64,000 bases of DNA from Sorex araneus (lineage: Eukaryota; Chordata; Mammalia; Eulipotyphla; Soricidae): contig NC_073303.1 of NCBI RefSeq assembly GCF_027595985.1, positions 324,069,679 through 324,133,678 of the forward strand, in the 5' to 3' direction. A program made the position numbers and the translations under genes. Each line of letters starts with the position of its first letter. Position 1 is the first letter of the stretch. A model generated the notes under the pieces. The model was not told the DNA's origin. It saw only the letters and a program-made list of their open reading frames with translations, and made no database searches. Positions 42,824 through 54,934 of this stretch are shown piece by piece.

Positions 42824-42904
42824 CTCATTAAATTTTGAACTAACCCACCTAATAAAACTGAATCCCTGTGCACATGAAGCCTATGATTATTTTTTAGGTA
42901 CATA

Positions 42905-43915
42905 GATTTACATGTACTGGGGCCGAGATCTCTAAGGCTGCTCGGATCGGGACTGGGCCTATTACACCCAGATTCCCTACTTTCCAGTAGCTAGTCACAC
43001 CCACAAACTGGCCCCCAGAGCCATGTAATCTCATCAACGGCCAACATCCAGAGTATAAAACCAAGCTCCCGGAAGAGCAACAAAGACTCTCTTGCCCCCA
43101 TGCCTGGCTGTTTTCATCAGGGTCCCTCAGAGAGGCGAGTTGAGTTTCCCTCCCTGCCCAGAGCAGAGCCCCAACAGTTGAAGACCTCCGGAACCCCCGC
43201 CACACTCATGCTCAAGGCCAGTCTCCACACATTCGGATGAGTCTCACACATGAAGGACCCCGCAGAGTAACCCAAGTGTGCAGGACCCGGGGCTGAGATC
43301 TCCAAGCCTGCTCGGATTGGGACTGGGTCTCTTCCACCCAGATTCCCCATTTTCCAGTAGCGAGGCAGTCACACCCATAAACTGCCCCCAGCGCCATGTA
43401 ATCCCATCAATGGTCAACATTCAGACTATAAAACCAAGGGGCTGGAGCAATAGCACAGCGGGTAGGGCGTTTGCCTTGCACGCGGCCGACCTGGGTTCGA
43501 TTCCCAGCATCCCATATGGTCCCCTGAGCACCGCCAGGAATAATTCCTGAGTGCATGAGCCAGGAGTAACCCCTGTGCAATGCCGGGTGTGATCCAAAAA
43601 GCAAACAAAACAAAACAAAACAAAAACAAGAACAAAAACAGACTATAAAACCAAGCTCCCAGAAGACATCTGTTAGCCTAGTTCTCCCTCTTGAAGAACC
43701 TGGCAAGCTCCCCATTACGTATTCCATATGCCAAATACAGTAACAATGATGGGTCTCATTCCCCTGACCATGAAGAGCCTCTAATGTGGCACCATTGGGA
43801 AGGACAAGTAGAGAGAGGCTGCTAAAATCTCAGGGCTAGGATGAATGGAGACGTTACTGAGCCTGCTCAAGCAAATCAATGATCAATGAGATGAGTGACA
43901 GTGACAGCGACAGTT
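42905..43915 (+). mobile_element. Modular retroposon with tandem module and long SOR-B-like end
   Basis: A module with GCTCGGATTGGGACTGGG, CCAGTAGC, CATGTAATC and ATAAAACCAAGCTCC occurs at about 42918 and 43290 (roughly 370-bp period). After a nested SINE it continues GAACCTGGCAAGCTCCCC, ATATGCCAAATACAGTAAC, GAGGCTGCTAAAATCTCAGG and ends GAGTGACAGTGACAGCGACAG, a SOR-B-type tail without poly(A). Confidence 0.82.
43439..43638 (+). mobile_element. Young SOR-A SINE nested in modular retroposon, 17-bp TSD
   Basis: Sense; TSD CAGACTATAAAACCAAG at 43422-43438 and 43639-43655; tail with CAAAA units. Confidence 0.97.
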
Positions 43916-44277
43916 TTACATGTTAAATCTTCTGTGGAGATACTGCACACATATAAACAAATTTAAAGTTTATAGCTTTAAATTTAAAGCTTTCAAGTTT
44001 AGTCCTTGAGTAAAGTTATTTTATTTTTACTCTTTTATGGCAATAGTTAATATTTCTAGATTATTTTTAGCCATCATGACTATGAGAATTGTTAAAACTT
44101 TGTTTCTTCCATGAATATGGTTTTACTGATTGAAAAATATTTTGAAGCGAGTACTTCGATGAAGACATTTTAAACTCCTAAACAGTTTTCCCAAAGATTA
44201 ATATCTCTTGGAAGATTACTTTTCCCTGAGAGGTTTGAAAAATATTTAAAAAATATTGAAAGTACAAAATCACAGGA
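43916..44277. other. Intergenic spacer, unique
   Basis: AT-rich; nothing recognised. Confidence 0.4.
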
Positions 44278-44400
44278 TTGGGTCAGAGTGACAGTACAGG
44301 ATATAGGGCACCTGTCTTGCATGCAGCAGAACTAAGTTAGAGTCCCTCTGGTACTAAGCCCTGAACACTGCCAGGTGTGGCCCCCAACAAAACCTACAAG
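44278..44400 (+). mobile_element. Old SOR-A SINE
   Basis: Sense TGGGTCAGAGTGACAGTAC, CCTGTCTTGCATGCAGCAGA, CTGCCAGGTGTGGCCC. Confidence 0.8.
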
Positions 44401-44524
44401 GGCAAAAGCATAAGACTATCTCCGCACATTTTCTCTATATAAAATTCTGTTTTTAAACGCCTGAAAATCAGATAGGATTTAAAATATTGCTAACTTTTTA
44501 GAGCATCAAGAAAAATACACATGG

Positions 44525-44612
44525 AGGGAAAGGAAAGTGGCTCAGTGGTAGTTTTGTACATGCATGAGATGTGGGTCAGATAGCTAACATTGCAAAACAC
44601 AATACCACCCCC
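44525..44612 (+). mobile_element. ID-like tRNA SINE fragment
   Basis: Sense AAAGTGGCTCAGTGGTAG, an ID-like A box; the rest is decayed. Confidence 0.5.
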
Positions 44613-44914
44613 CTATTGAAATCTGCTCGCACTTTTTAGAATAACTATTATTCTTAAGTCCCATTAAAATAAGCTCCATGGTGTGGTTCGGGATTTTTGT
44701 GGTTATGAGGTTTGTAGTATGTCTAATACTTAAAATTCATTTTGACACTTCATTAGGGAATAGATTTGAACTTGAAAGGCTAGTTCTTCAGAGACTGGCT
44801 CTCCAAAATTAAGTATTTATGCGAATTTGTTTGTTGCCCTTAAACATTGGTGTTTGGCTCAGTCATGGCAATTGGGGAAAAAAAAGACATTTAGCACACA
44901 TTTCACATTTTTTT
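44613..44914. other. ANKRD12 downstream flank, unique
   Basis: Nothing recognised; the transcript probably ends near its upper edge. Confidence 0.4.
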
Positions 44915-44931
44915 TTATAAAAATATAACTC

Positions 44932-44937
44932 TTTATT
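44932..44937 (-). terminator. ANKRD12: ANKRD12 poly(A) signal AATAAA
   Basis: The minus strand reads TTTAATAAAGAG. It is the last canonical hexamer before SINE-bearing intergenic DNA and is followed by a T/G-containing downstream stretch. Cleavage is expected 10-25 nt downstream, near 44910-44920. Confidence 0.65.
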
Positions 44938-46508
44938 AAATAACATGCACAAATATCAACTAGTCATTTATTAAACAGGTATGATTTAGAACAAGATTTA
45001 AAGAAATACAAATCCTTCAGTACAATTTAGTATCTTGTTCATAATATTTGAAGTTAAAAAAAAATCACTGATTAAACTAACCATTTTATTTCTTTTTAGA
45101 ATCCTAAATCTGTTTAGGCATATATCGCATTCCAAGTTTTTCTAGCATTTCAGAACTTCAGAATATATTTAATATCAAAAGGCCTTAACTATATATTCCT
45201 TAAATTCGCACCAAGAAGGCATTCACTTTTCTTTTTAAGCTAACTAATCAGCTTTGAGTCAGTTTATAAAGGAAAGCAGAATCGTGACAGGCTCCAGTTC
45301 CTTGAGGTACCACTAACGAGGCTGTGGACTGGGGTTAATAAAACTGGGATGACTCACTGTAGTATGCCAGATTCTAGCTTGCTTGCTTTTCCTCTTCTGA
45401 ACTTGGTATGTTTGGCCGAACACTGACTGCCCTCTCCCCTGCGTACCCCTTCTCTGGTTGGATCATCAGAACAAAATGCTATAAACTTACCCTTCTCATA
45501 TTTTCTGTACCTTCAAGGCTCAATAACCTTTATATGTTCAGGCAAAAGTACAAATAAAATTTGCATTAAGTTTTTCATATTAAAAGTATTGCTTTTATAA
45601 ATCAGGTTTTAATGTCCCCAGCTTTAATAAACTTAACTTCAACAAAACCAGTGCTTCAAAATCTACCCTGCCTTTCTTGGCCACATTTTATCCAATAAAA
45701 AAAGGCCAAAATCTTTCACCTAAATTTCTAAAGAATACTACAGCCAACTTTTATAATAAAATCCTTGCACTGTGTATTTTTAACACGTGCAGCTTTATTG
45801 CGCATGCCAAGTACAGTATGAGTTAAAATATAAATTGATGTAAAAATTCAAAAATCCCTAAGCTTAATATATACCTTTGCACTCTAAAACTTCAAATTTT
45901 ACATTCTCTCCCATTACCTGGGATTTTAAACTTACAAGAAAAATTTAAATTACACTTCGTTCCTAGTGATTCTTTTTGCTTTTCTCTATCTGAATAAAAA
46001 AATTCATTACTATTTTATAATTCAATAATTTAAGAAAGTACAATTGGAAAGTTCTGTAATTTTTTTTTTCCATACACTTATGGTCAACTTCATACTAACC
46101 TAATTTTTCTTGGAAAAATGTTTAATTTCAGCAGCAGTATCAGATCTAAAATATTCCTGAATATTTAATCTATGTCACATTAAGGAGAAAATGGAATATT
46201 CCTAGGTATACTGCTAATAATTAAAAGCAGCACACCAAATCTTAAATTATAAAATTTTGAAAATTATGTTTTGTATCTTGATACAAGGAAAAAATACAAC
46301 ATAATAAATTTTCATCAATACTGCAGAGATTTTTATCTGCACTGATCAGAACACACCTAAATTTCCTTATTTAGACTACCAAGTATCTCCTTTGAGTACT
46401 CAGTTTTTATTTTAAAAGTGCAAAGGCAATTAAGCTTAAAACATTATATTTAAGCAATGTAAAAAAGTTTTACAATGATTTAACATGACCAATAAAATTT
46501 ATTAAACA

Positions 46509-46516
46509 TATTTACA
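46509..46516 (-). promoter_or_regulatory. Pumilio-type element UGUAAAUA in ANKRD12 3'UTR
   Basis: The minus strand reads TGTAAATA, an exact match to the Pumilio recognition consensus UGUANAUA, inside the AT-rich 3'UTR. In such sequence a chance match is plausible; conservation across mammals would decide. Confidence 0.35.
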
Positions 46517-47299
46517 TATATTCACAGATTCTTTCATAGTTGAGTATTAAAATAGACATTTACAATTTCAGAATTTTCAAAGGCATTTTTTGGGGGGTGT
46601 TATATACGCTCTACTGTGAGATGAAAAGAGCTTTTTTTTTTTTGAATAACTAATTCTAAATAATATGTCCAACATTTTAAGTCACAGGAACAATCCCAAG
46701 AGACTAGTATGAAACACTTTACACTACCTTTAGGCATCAATTATGAAGAGAATTAAATTATAGGGCGCATGCAATACAACTCACAGTCTTTACAGATATG
46801 GTGATGAAAACAAGCTAACTCAAACACATGCATGCCTTATTTAAAAGTTTTGTTTCCAGAACACACTAATACGACACTCCATACAAATTACAACTTTGGT
46901 CCAATAAAACATAGACAAACAGTTTTATAATTATTTCTTTGTACATGTTTTGACTACCAATCCCTTTGTGTACATTTGACCATTAATTACAAGATTTACA
47001 TTTGCACAATATGTATAAAATAAGTTATTAAAAAGGAAGAGTATTAAAACTCTGAAAAGAAAACTGTACAATCAATTTACAGATGATAACAAACTGAAGA
47101 AATTTTGTGCCAAGTTTTTTCTATATCAGAAACTATTTGGTAGGAACTGGATCTTTTAGATTATGGATGTATTTTAGTAAAGCTTGGAGAGCTGAATACT
47201 AGTGGTTATCTTATTAGTTAGAATGCAACAGCTTCCAGCGCTGTTAGTCAATTCTCAACTTTCTAAATCTCTACCATAGTCTGGCAACACGCTCTAAGG

Positions 47300-47468
47300 C
47301 AGTGTTTCTCAGCCTGTCGGGAGTGCCCCTTCTGACCTCTTCCTTCCTGTGGCCCTCTAGTCTTGTGTTCCCACTTATACATTTTTTTTTTTTTTTGCCT
47401 GTGCTGAACTGGACTATCTTGGAGACTCATAGGGAGTCTGTATAGTGGCCCCTGGTTGAGAAACGCTG
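47300..47468. mobile_element. Non-autonomous hAT-type MITE in ANKRD12 3'UTR
   Basis: The 15-bp terminal inverted repeats CAGTGTTTCTCAGCC and (reverse complement) CAGCGTTTCTCAACC match at 13 of 15 positions. They are flanked by the 8-bp duplication CTCTAAGG / CTCTAAAG at 47292-47299 and 47469-47476. An 8-bp TSD and a CAGNG...TTCTCA terminus are typical of hAT elements. The interior is unrelated to a transposase and holds a 15-T run. It lies inside a transcribed 3'UTR. Confidence 0.85.
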
Positions 47469-47717
47469 CTCTAAAGGAATGGTTAGCTCTCATCAATATA
47501 AATAATCGTTTCAGTTAGAAACTGTTTGGATCTAAGATCCAAAATAATTTCTTCAATTTCGTATAAAACAACAGTGTTTACTACATTATCAACTTTAGTT
47601 GAAATTTACTAACAATTTTAAAGGCATAATAACAATATTTTTGTCACAAGGCAGTATTCCACAGTATAATACTCTTGAGCCTCACCAGTTTAAGAGCACA
47701 CACTGAAATAATGACCT

Positions 47718-48658
<941 letters not shown>

Positions 48659-48827
48659 TTAAAAAAAATTTATTTGAGGCACCATGATTTATGATACTGC
48701 TAACAATGTACACAGGTTCCAACTCTACTCCACACCTTCTACCAGTGTCTTAGTGCTCCCCGACTCCCATCTCTGCAATGGCAAGCTCAGTTTCTGTGTA
48801 AAAAGTGTCAAGCCACTTTTCCCTAAA

Positions 48828-49098
48828 ATATCACTGTCACTGTCATCACTGTCATCCTGTTTTGTTCATCGATTTACTTGAGCAGGCGCCAGTAACGTCT
48901 GCATTCCTCCCAGCCCTGAGGTATAGCAGCCTCTCCTTACTTGTCTTTCCCAACAACTGAAGGCTCTTTCTGGGTCAGGGGAATGAGACCTGTTACTGTT
49001 ACTGTTTTTGGTATATCAAATATGCCACGGGGAGCTTGCCAGGCTCTGCCCTTCGGGCAGGATACTCTTGGTAGTTAGGCGGGCTCTCTTCCTAAAGT
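48828..49098 (-). mobile_element. Long-form SOR-B SINE
   Basis: Antisense CACTGTCACTGTCATC (repeated TGACAG tail), then AGCAGCCTCTCCTTACTTGTC and TCTGGGTCAGGGGAATGAGA (the segment missing from short SOR-B), then TTACTGTTTTTGGTATATC and GGGGAGCTTGCCAGGCTC. Confidence 0.9.
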
Positions 49099-50009
49099 AT
49101 ATGAATAAAAATTTCCCTAAAACATAAAGTGAATTAAAACTTAATAAAGCACTAATTTTCATATTCTAGGTTATTAGAAGTCTTAGGATAAAAGTAGAAG
49201 ACTTCTACTTTTACTTGAATAAAAATATTTGTTTCTAAGTCAGGGAGAGAGCACACATGCCTTCCATAAGCTCATGCACATCTCTGGCACTGCATGTCCC
49301 TGCTTCTCACCCCACTCCCGGACAGCCTTCCTAGATCTGTATCCTCAGGTCCTGGCTTTAGGTAATCTGGTCTGGTTGGCTCCTGAGCACTGCCTGCAAG
49401 GCCCTCCCTTCCCACAAACTGGTGGCTTAAATTTAAGTTAAACTGTTCTAAATAAAACAGTCTAAATAAAACCGTTAAATTTACTGATTGAGAGTAAGCT
49501 GTGTAACAGTGGGAAAAATAAAAGCCCACATGGAAAAAGTACTTTCTCTGCTATGGTAATTTATATCCTTTGTTATTAGTTTGTCTGATTTTTCTTGTCT
49601 TTTTTAGGATGATCCTTCCTGTACTGTCCATGTTCATACTTTGTCTTTTAAGTTCTTTGAGTTAATATTCCTTTATAGCACCTCACAGTTTTCAGCTTGT
49701 ACCATCTCACCGTAGTAACTGAATATATCATAGCATACCCAACACCGAGTGTAGGTATGGCATGATTCTCAACCACCACCAACTCTTAGCCCACTTTATC
49801 TGTCCTGCCTCCATTTTTTTCCTCTCTCTGGTAAGCAATACTGTTCAAAATATTACCTCTATGGTTTTGCTTGTTTGCTTCTTTATTTCATGTGAGAATA
49901 TTGTATGTTAAGGCTTTCTCCTCTGACTTACTTCTTCACTTACTGTAAGCCCCTCAAGGGTTTTCCGCTGTCACAAGTGCCAGGATTTTCCACCCTCCCA
50001 TATCAGCAA
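49099..50009. other. ANKRD12 intron, AT-rich with possible L1 debris
   Basis: No exon. 49560-50000 may be the far end of the antisense L1 that follows. Confidence 0.4.
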
Positions 50010-50134
50010 AGTTCAGGGCTTGTTCCTGGTTCTGTACACAGGATTATTCCTGGAGGGACTTGAACCATTTGTGCTGCCTGGGTCTGCCAGGTGCAAGGTA
50101 AACGTTTCACCAGCTGTACTATCTCACTGGCTCC
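50010..50134 (-). mobile_element. Old SOR-A SINE
   Basis: Antisense GGGCTTGTTCCTGGTTCTG to CTATCTCACTGGCTCC. Confidence 0.75.
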
Positions 50135-51110
50135 ACATTTCATCTTTTATATGGCTTAGTATTTCACTGTGTATGTATTTTATATTTTTTATTCAATCAT
50201 TTTCATTGGATACTTAGGTGGTTTCCATATCTTGGCCACTATAAATAGACTGAAATAAGGCACATTTGCATTTTCAAATTAGACCCTGGAGTGGACCACT
50301 GGGTATTACGATAGTTTTTTTTTTTAGGGGGGGGGTCACACCCAATGATGCTTAGGGGTTATCATTATCAGTATCTTTCCACTCAGGAGTTACTCCTGGC
50401 AGTGCTTGGGGGACCATCTAGGATGCTGGGGATTGAACCCAGGTTGGCTGCTTGCAAGGCAAATGCCCTACCTGCTGTACTATGATAGTTTAATTTTTTT
50501 AAAGGAAAAACTTCATACTGTTTTCTGTAGTGGCTACACATTATATCACCAACATACACATAATATCACCAACAGTGCAAGGGAGTATCTCAGTCTTCCT
50601 ATCCTTACCAACTGTCTCTTGGATATTGTGGCTAATGTGAAGTGAAATCTCATTGGAGCTCAAGGTAGGTGCTTGGCTACAAAACCACATCTCCTGCTCT
50701 CACTGTTTTTGACTTTCATTTCTCTAATGTTAGGAGAAATAATACAGAACATCTTTTCATGCATCTGTCTGCTAAAATGTCTCTTTGGATCCTGTTTTTA
50801 AATCAAGATTTTTTTTTTGATGAGTATCAAGCCTTATATGAGCAATACATTTCTTACTTTTTCAATGACATATTGCTAAGTACAGGGGTTAGTTTTGTGT
50901 CGTCTTGACAGGTCAACTGCTTTTATAATTTATATTCCACTAGTCAAGTCATTTGGTAGCTCTTACTTCCTTACTTCTTTTACTTATTAAAAGATTACCT
51001 CAAGTATTGCTTTGCTCAGAACTTGATGACCCATTTTAAAGGCATGATTTCATCTTTCATAATGGCACAGTAGAATATATACCACAGGTTCTTGGTTGAG
51101 GCATCTGTCA
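50135..51110 (-). mobile_element. Old L1 3' fragment (sense with ANKRD12)
   Basis: The plus strand reads the classic L1 ORF2/3'UTR reverse complement: GGTGGTTTCCATATCTTGGCC, CTTCATACTGTTTTCTGTAG, CAACAGTGCAAGGGAGTATC, CATCTTTTCATGCATCTGTC. Interrupted by a SINE at 50316-50484. Confidence 0.75.
50316..50484 (-). mobile_element. SOR-A SINE nested in L1
   Basis: Antisense, flanked by imperfect TACGATAGTTT / TATGATAGTTT; body with an extra TATCATTATCAGTATC insertion. Confidence 0.88.
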
Positions 51111-51139
51111 AGGGACATTTAGATTGATTCCATGGATTT

Positions 51140-51332
51140 CTTTTTTTGGGGGGGGTGTGAGATGGCCAATCTCTGGGCCATACCAGGTGATGCTCAGGGA
51201 CAACTCCTGGCTCTGTGCTCAGGACTCAGTCTTGGCGGTTCTCAGGGGACCAGAAGAAATGCCGAGAACTGAACCAGGGTTGGCCATGTACAATGCAAGC
51301 GCCCTCCCCACTATACCATCTCTCTTGAGCAT
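51140..51332 (-). mobile_element. SOR-A SINE nested in L1
   Basis: Antisense GATGCTCAGGGACAACTCC to CCATCTCTCTTGAGC. Confidence 0.85.
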
Positions 51333-51494
51333 GGTTTTTGGCTATTGTAAATAAAGCTGCTATGAATGCAGGAACATAAATATTCTTTCTGAATTAGGGT
51401 TTTCATGTCCTTCAGATAAATTTCATATCCTTCAGATAAATAACAAAGGTCTTGTACTGTTGGATCATTTGAAATTTCCATTTTAATTTTTATT

Positions 51495-51595
51495 GTGGGG
51501 GTCATACTTTGTGGTGCTTATAGGTCATGCAGTGCTAGAAGTCAAACTCACTGCAAAGCATGTGCTCTACCACCTACACCACATTCTAGGCACTT
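51495..51595 (-). mobile_element. ID-like tRNA SINE fragment
   Basis: Antisense GTGCTCTACCACCTACACC head remnant. Confidence 0.55.
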
Positions 51596-51612
51596 CCATT
51601 TCTTTTGTTGTT

Positions 51613-51772
51613 TTATTTTTGGGCCACACCTGGCAATGCTCAAGGTTACTCCCGGCTCTGTGCCAAGGGATCACTCATGACGGGCTCAGGAGATCATATG
51701 GGGTGTTGGGGACTGAACCCAGGTTGGCTCTGTGCAACGCAATTGCCCCATCCGCTGTCCTATTGCTCTCTC
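51613..51772 (-). mobile_element. SOR-A SINE
   Basis: Antisense TTTTTGGGCCACACCTGGC to CTATTGCTCTCTCC. Confidence 0.88.
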
Positions 51773-51907
51773 CTCCTTCCCACTTCCTTTTAAAAGCAAC
51801 ATCCATACCTTTTTCCATAGACACTCTACCAAATTATGAGCAGCGATTTAGAGTTCCTGCATCTCCAAATCTCACTATATTTTGTTTCCAATATTTTGTT
51901 TGTATTT

Positions 51908-52053
51908 TGGTCACAACCAGTGGTGTGCAGGGATTACTTGGTTCTGAGTGTAGTAGGGGTGCTCAGGGGACTGTATGTGGTGCCGGGGCAATGGACTGGG
52001 AATAGCCACATGTAAAGCAAGTGCCTCATCCTGCACTATCTCTTTGGCTTCTC
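51908..52053 (-). mobile_element. Old SOR-A SINE
   Basis: Antisense GGTCACAACCAGTGGTGTGC to CACTATCTCTTTGGCTTC. Confidence 0.78.
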
Positions 52054-52589
52054 CAATCTTCTTGATACAGGACATTCTCAATAGTGTGAGATGATGCTGT
52101 AGTGTGGTTTGGTTTGCATTTTCCTGATAAGTAATGCTGAACATTCTTTAATGTGTCCATGGGACACCTCTCTTTGGAAAAAGCCAATTCATGCGGTTTG
52201 TCCATTTTAGGTGGCTTGCTCCCGTTGTGGAGTTGTGAAAGTGTCTCAAAATTTGATGTACTTTCATTTGTTCTTGCTTGACTTCCATGCCATTTGCGCC
52301 GGCACTCTGAATGTTGAGGTCTCACACTTTATCACCTATGTTTTCTTCTATATATCTAAGTCTTTAATGTTTCAAGGTGATTTTTGTGTATAGTGTTAAT
52401 AGTGATAAGGTTCTATATTTTGCATGTCACAGCTGAGTTTTCACAGCATCATTGTTAGAGCTTTTCTCTTTATTTTTTTAGCCTTTCTTTTCTGTACTTT
52501 TTCTTTTTATACTAGATCTAATTTTGCTTTATGAAGCACAACTATGTCAGAAATATGACAACTACTATATTTGTTACTGAATTCATGTA

Positions 52590-52833
52590 ACTTTTGTTTT
52601 TGTACCACATCCAGCAGTGCTCAGGGAGTACTTTTGGAACTATCCTTCCTTTTTTAGAGAGGGTTGGGGGTAAGAGGTTGTTTTGGGGCCACACCCAGCT
52701 GTGCCCAAGGCTTACTCTGCACTCAGGGGTCACTCCTAGCAAGCTCAGGAGACCATGTGGGGTGCCAGGGATCAAATCTGAGTCAGTTGCTTGCAAGGCA
52801 AGTGCTGTATCCACTGTACTCTCTCTGGTCCTG
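52590..52833 (-). mobile_element. SOR-A SINE plus a truncated second copy
   Basis: 52590-52640 holds a cut-off 3' end (CACATCCAGCAGTGCTCAGG); 52678-52833 is a fuller antisense copy ending CTCTCTCTGGTCC. Confidence 0.78.
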
Positions 52834-53069
52834 CTTTCCTTTTAACACTTTCACAATAAAGAAATTCATTTTGCTGTAGTATTCTTATTGCTTTAAGGTC
52901 AGACTGAATATATAAACATCTACTTTAAGAACAAATTATATTATTTGTATTTTAATACATATATCTGTAATTATCTGTTTTGAAAAAAGAGCATATTATC
53001 TGCTTTTATAAAAATTGAATTTTTAGGGGACCTTAGAAAACAGGTCATCAGGTGATTTTTTTCATTTTG

Positions 53070-53196
53070 TTCTTGTTTTGGGGCTACACCCAGTTGTGTT
53101 TAAGAATTACATCTAGCAGGTCTTACATGGGATTCTGGGGATCAAACCTGAGCTGGCAAGCACCTTAACCTCTGTACTATCTATTTTTCCAGCCCC
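53070..53196 (-). mobile_element. Old SOR-A SINE
   Basis: Antisense TTTTGGGGCTACACCCAG to TTTTTCCAGCCCC. Confidence 0.78.
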
Positions 53197-53228
53197 AGAA
53201 TCAGTTGATCTGGTCTAAAGATTTTCTC

Positions 53229-53405
53229 TTTTTTTCTCTTTTTTTTTGGGTCACACCTGGTGATGCACAGGGGTCACTCCTGGCTCATGTACTCAGGAAT
53301 TATCCCTGGCGGTGCTCAGGGGACCTTATGGGATGCTGGGATTCGAACCCGGGTCGGTTGCGTACAAGGCAAACGACCTACCCGCTGTGCTATCACTCCA
53401 GCCCC
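53229..53405 (-). mobile_element. Young SOR-A SINE 113 bp from an ANKRD12 exon
   Basis: Antisense TTTTTTTTGGGTCACACCTGG to CTATCACTCCAGCCCC; near consensus; sits just downstream of the 53518 donor in transcript order. Confidence 0.95.
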
Positions 53406-53496
53406 ATATTTTCTCCTTTTACTGTAACTGCAGAATTCAAGTTTCTTCCATGGAAACAGATCACAAAAACACTCAGTTATCTTTGTGAGTATTTTA

Positions 53497-53661
<165 letters not shown>

Positions 53662-54269
53662 CTAGTTGAACATATAATTAAAAAATACATAAACCACTTG
53701 TTTTTCAAATGAACTAAATATCATTTAATACATACAAATTTTGAATTCTTTTTCTTGCAACAAGCTTTGAGAACTTTCAAATTTAAGAACTTTCTTTATA
53801 ACTAAATTTTCTTTTTAAAATTGGCAGTCTCTTCACAATTATTTTTAAAATAAATATGATGGTTTTTAGTATGTAGTACACATATACATATAAGTTAGTA
53901 CACATATAAGATATTCATTCATTACCGCGAGTAAATCCTAGAATATTTCCATCATTTCAAAAAGGAATTCACTCTCCTTGGCATCCATTGATCTACTCTG
54001 TTTCTATTTATTTATCTATAATGAACATCTGACATAAAAGCAGGCATAGGGTACTTTAGTGGTCTTTGTAATTTCTTTCATTCATGCCTCTTCTTTTCAA
54101 AGTTCATCCACATTGCAGCATATATTATTACTTGCTTTTTATGGCTGTAAAATACTCTGCTACAGGAATGTCACATTTTATTTATCTTTCAGTTGATGCA
54201 CTTCTGTAAATTCTACCTTTGGGTTATTATAAATGATGCCACTATGAATGTTCATGCTCAAGTATCTGT

Positions 54270-54415
54270 TTTTTTGTTTTGCTTTTGGATCACAACTAGT
54301 GTTGCTCAGGGACTACTCTGAGCCCAATGCTTAGGGGACAACACAGAGCTGGGACTGAATCTAGGCCTCAAAGCACGTATTCCAGTCCTTAGGATATCTT
54401 CCCTGGCCCTGATAG
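54270..54415 (-). mobile_element. Old SOR-A SINE in L1
   Basis: Antisense TTGCTCAGGGACTACTCTG to CTTCCCTGGCCC. Confidence 0.72.
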
Positions 54416-54524
54416 ATGTTTTCATTTCTTTTGGGTAAAAAATTGACAATAAAACTGGCAGTTCTCTGTTTTGAGGAGTTGATGAACTGTTTTTAATAGG
54501 AGCTGCATCATTTTACATTTCTTT

Positions 54525-54775
54525 TCTGGGGGGCCTGCCACTGGCACTGGGGTGGTAGTTCAGTTCCAGGGTCAGCAGATGCAATGCTTGAGCCTTGTGA
54601 TAACTGGACACGTGGGTCAGCCCTGTGGTATAGAAACTTTCAAGGCCACAGCTCAAGTTGCTCGGGCTCCTTAAAGGCTAAACTCAGTGATGTTATTGGG
54701 ACCATGTGGTGCCAGGAATCTAACCCTGGTTGGGTGTCCGTAAGCACGTGTCCTAAGTGCTGTACTAGTTCCCAT
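54525..54775 (-). mobile_element. Old SINE debris, at least one SOR copy
   Basis: GGACCATGTGGTGCCAGG and AACCCTGGTTGGGTG mark an antisense SOR; the 5' part is rearranged. Confidence 0.55.
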
Positions 54776-54814
54776 TCCCACTTCACAGTTCTACCAGCAA
54801 TGTAAGAGATCTCC

Positions 54815-54934
54815 ACTTTATTTTGGATCCACCTGGGAGTGCTGAGGGGACCATATGTGGAGTCAGGGATCAAACCAGGGTGAGCTGCATGCAAGGCAAG
54901 CTCCTTAACCACTGTGTTATTGCTCCAGTCCCCA
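54815..54934 (-). mobile_element. SOR-A SINE, 3' shortened
   Basis: Antisense GGAGTGCTGAGGGGACCATA to TTATTGCTCCAGTCCCC. Confidence 0.82.

Larger units (their letters stand above)
44915..47717 (-). other. ANKRD12: ANKRD12 3'UTR
   Basis: About 2.8 kb of AT-rich DNA follows the TAG and is almost free of SINEs, in sharp contrast to the flanks, as expected for a constrained 3'UTR. It runs to an AATAAA signal at 44937-44932 (minus strand). The only mobile element I see inside is a 169-bp hAT-type MITE at 47300-47468. The end is inferred from the poly(A) signal and the resumption of SINE-bearing DNA below 44.6 kb; earlier AATAAA-like hexamers could give shorter isoforms. Confidence 0.8.
51335..52560 (-). 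mobile_element. Second old L1 3' fragment, SINE-interrupted
   Basis: TTTTTGGCTATTGTAAATAAAG, ATGAATGCAGGAACATAAATA, then after SINEs TTCCATAGACACTCTACC, ATTTTCCTGATAAGTAATG, ACACCTCTCTTTGGAAAAAG: the same L1 region as the previous entry, so a separate insertion or duplication. Confidence 0.7.
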
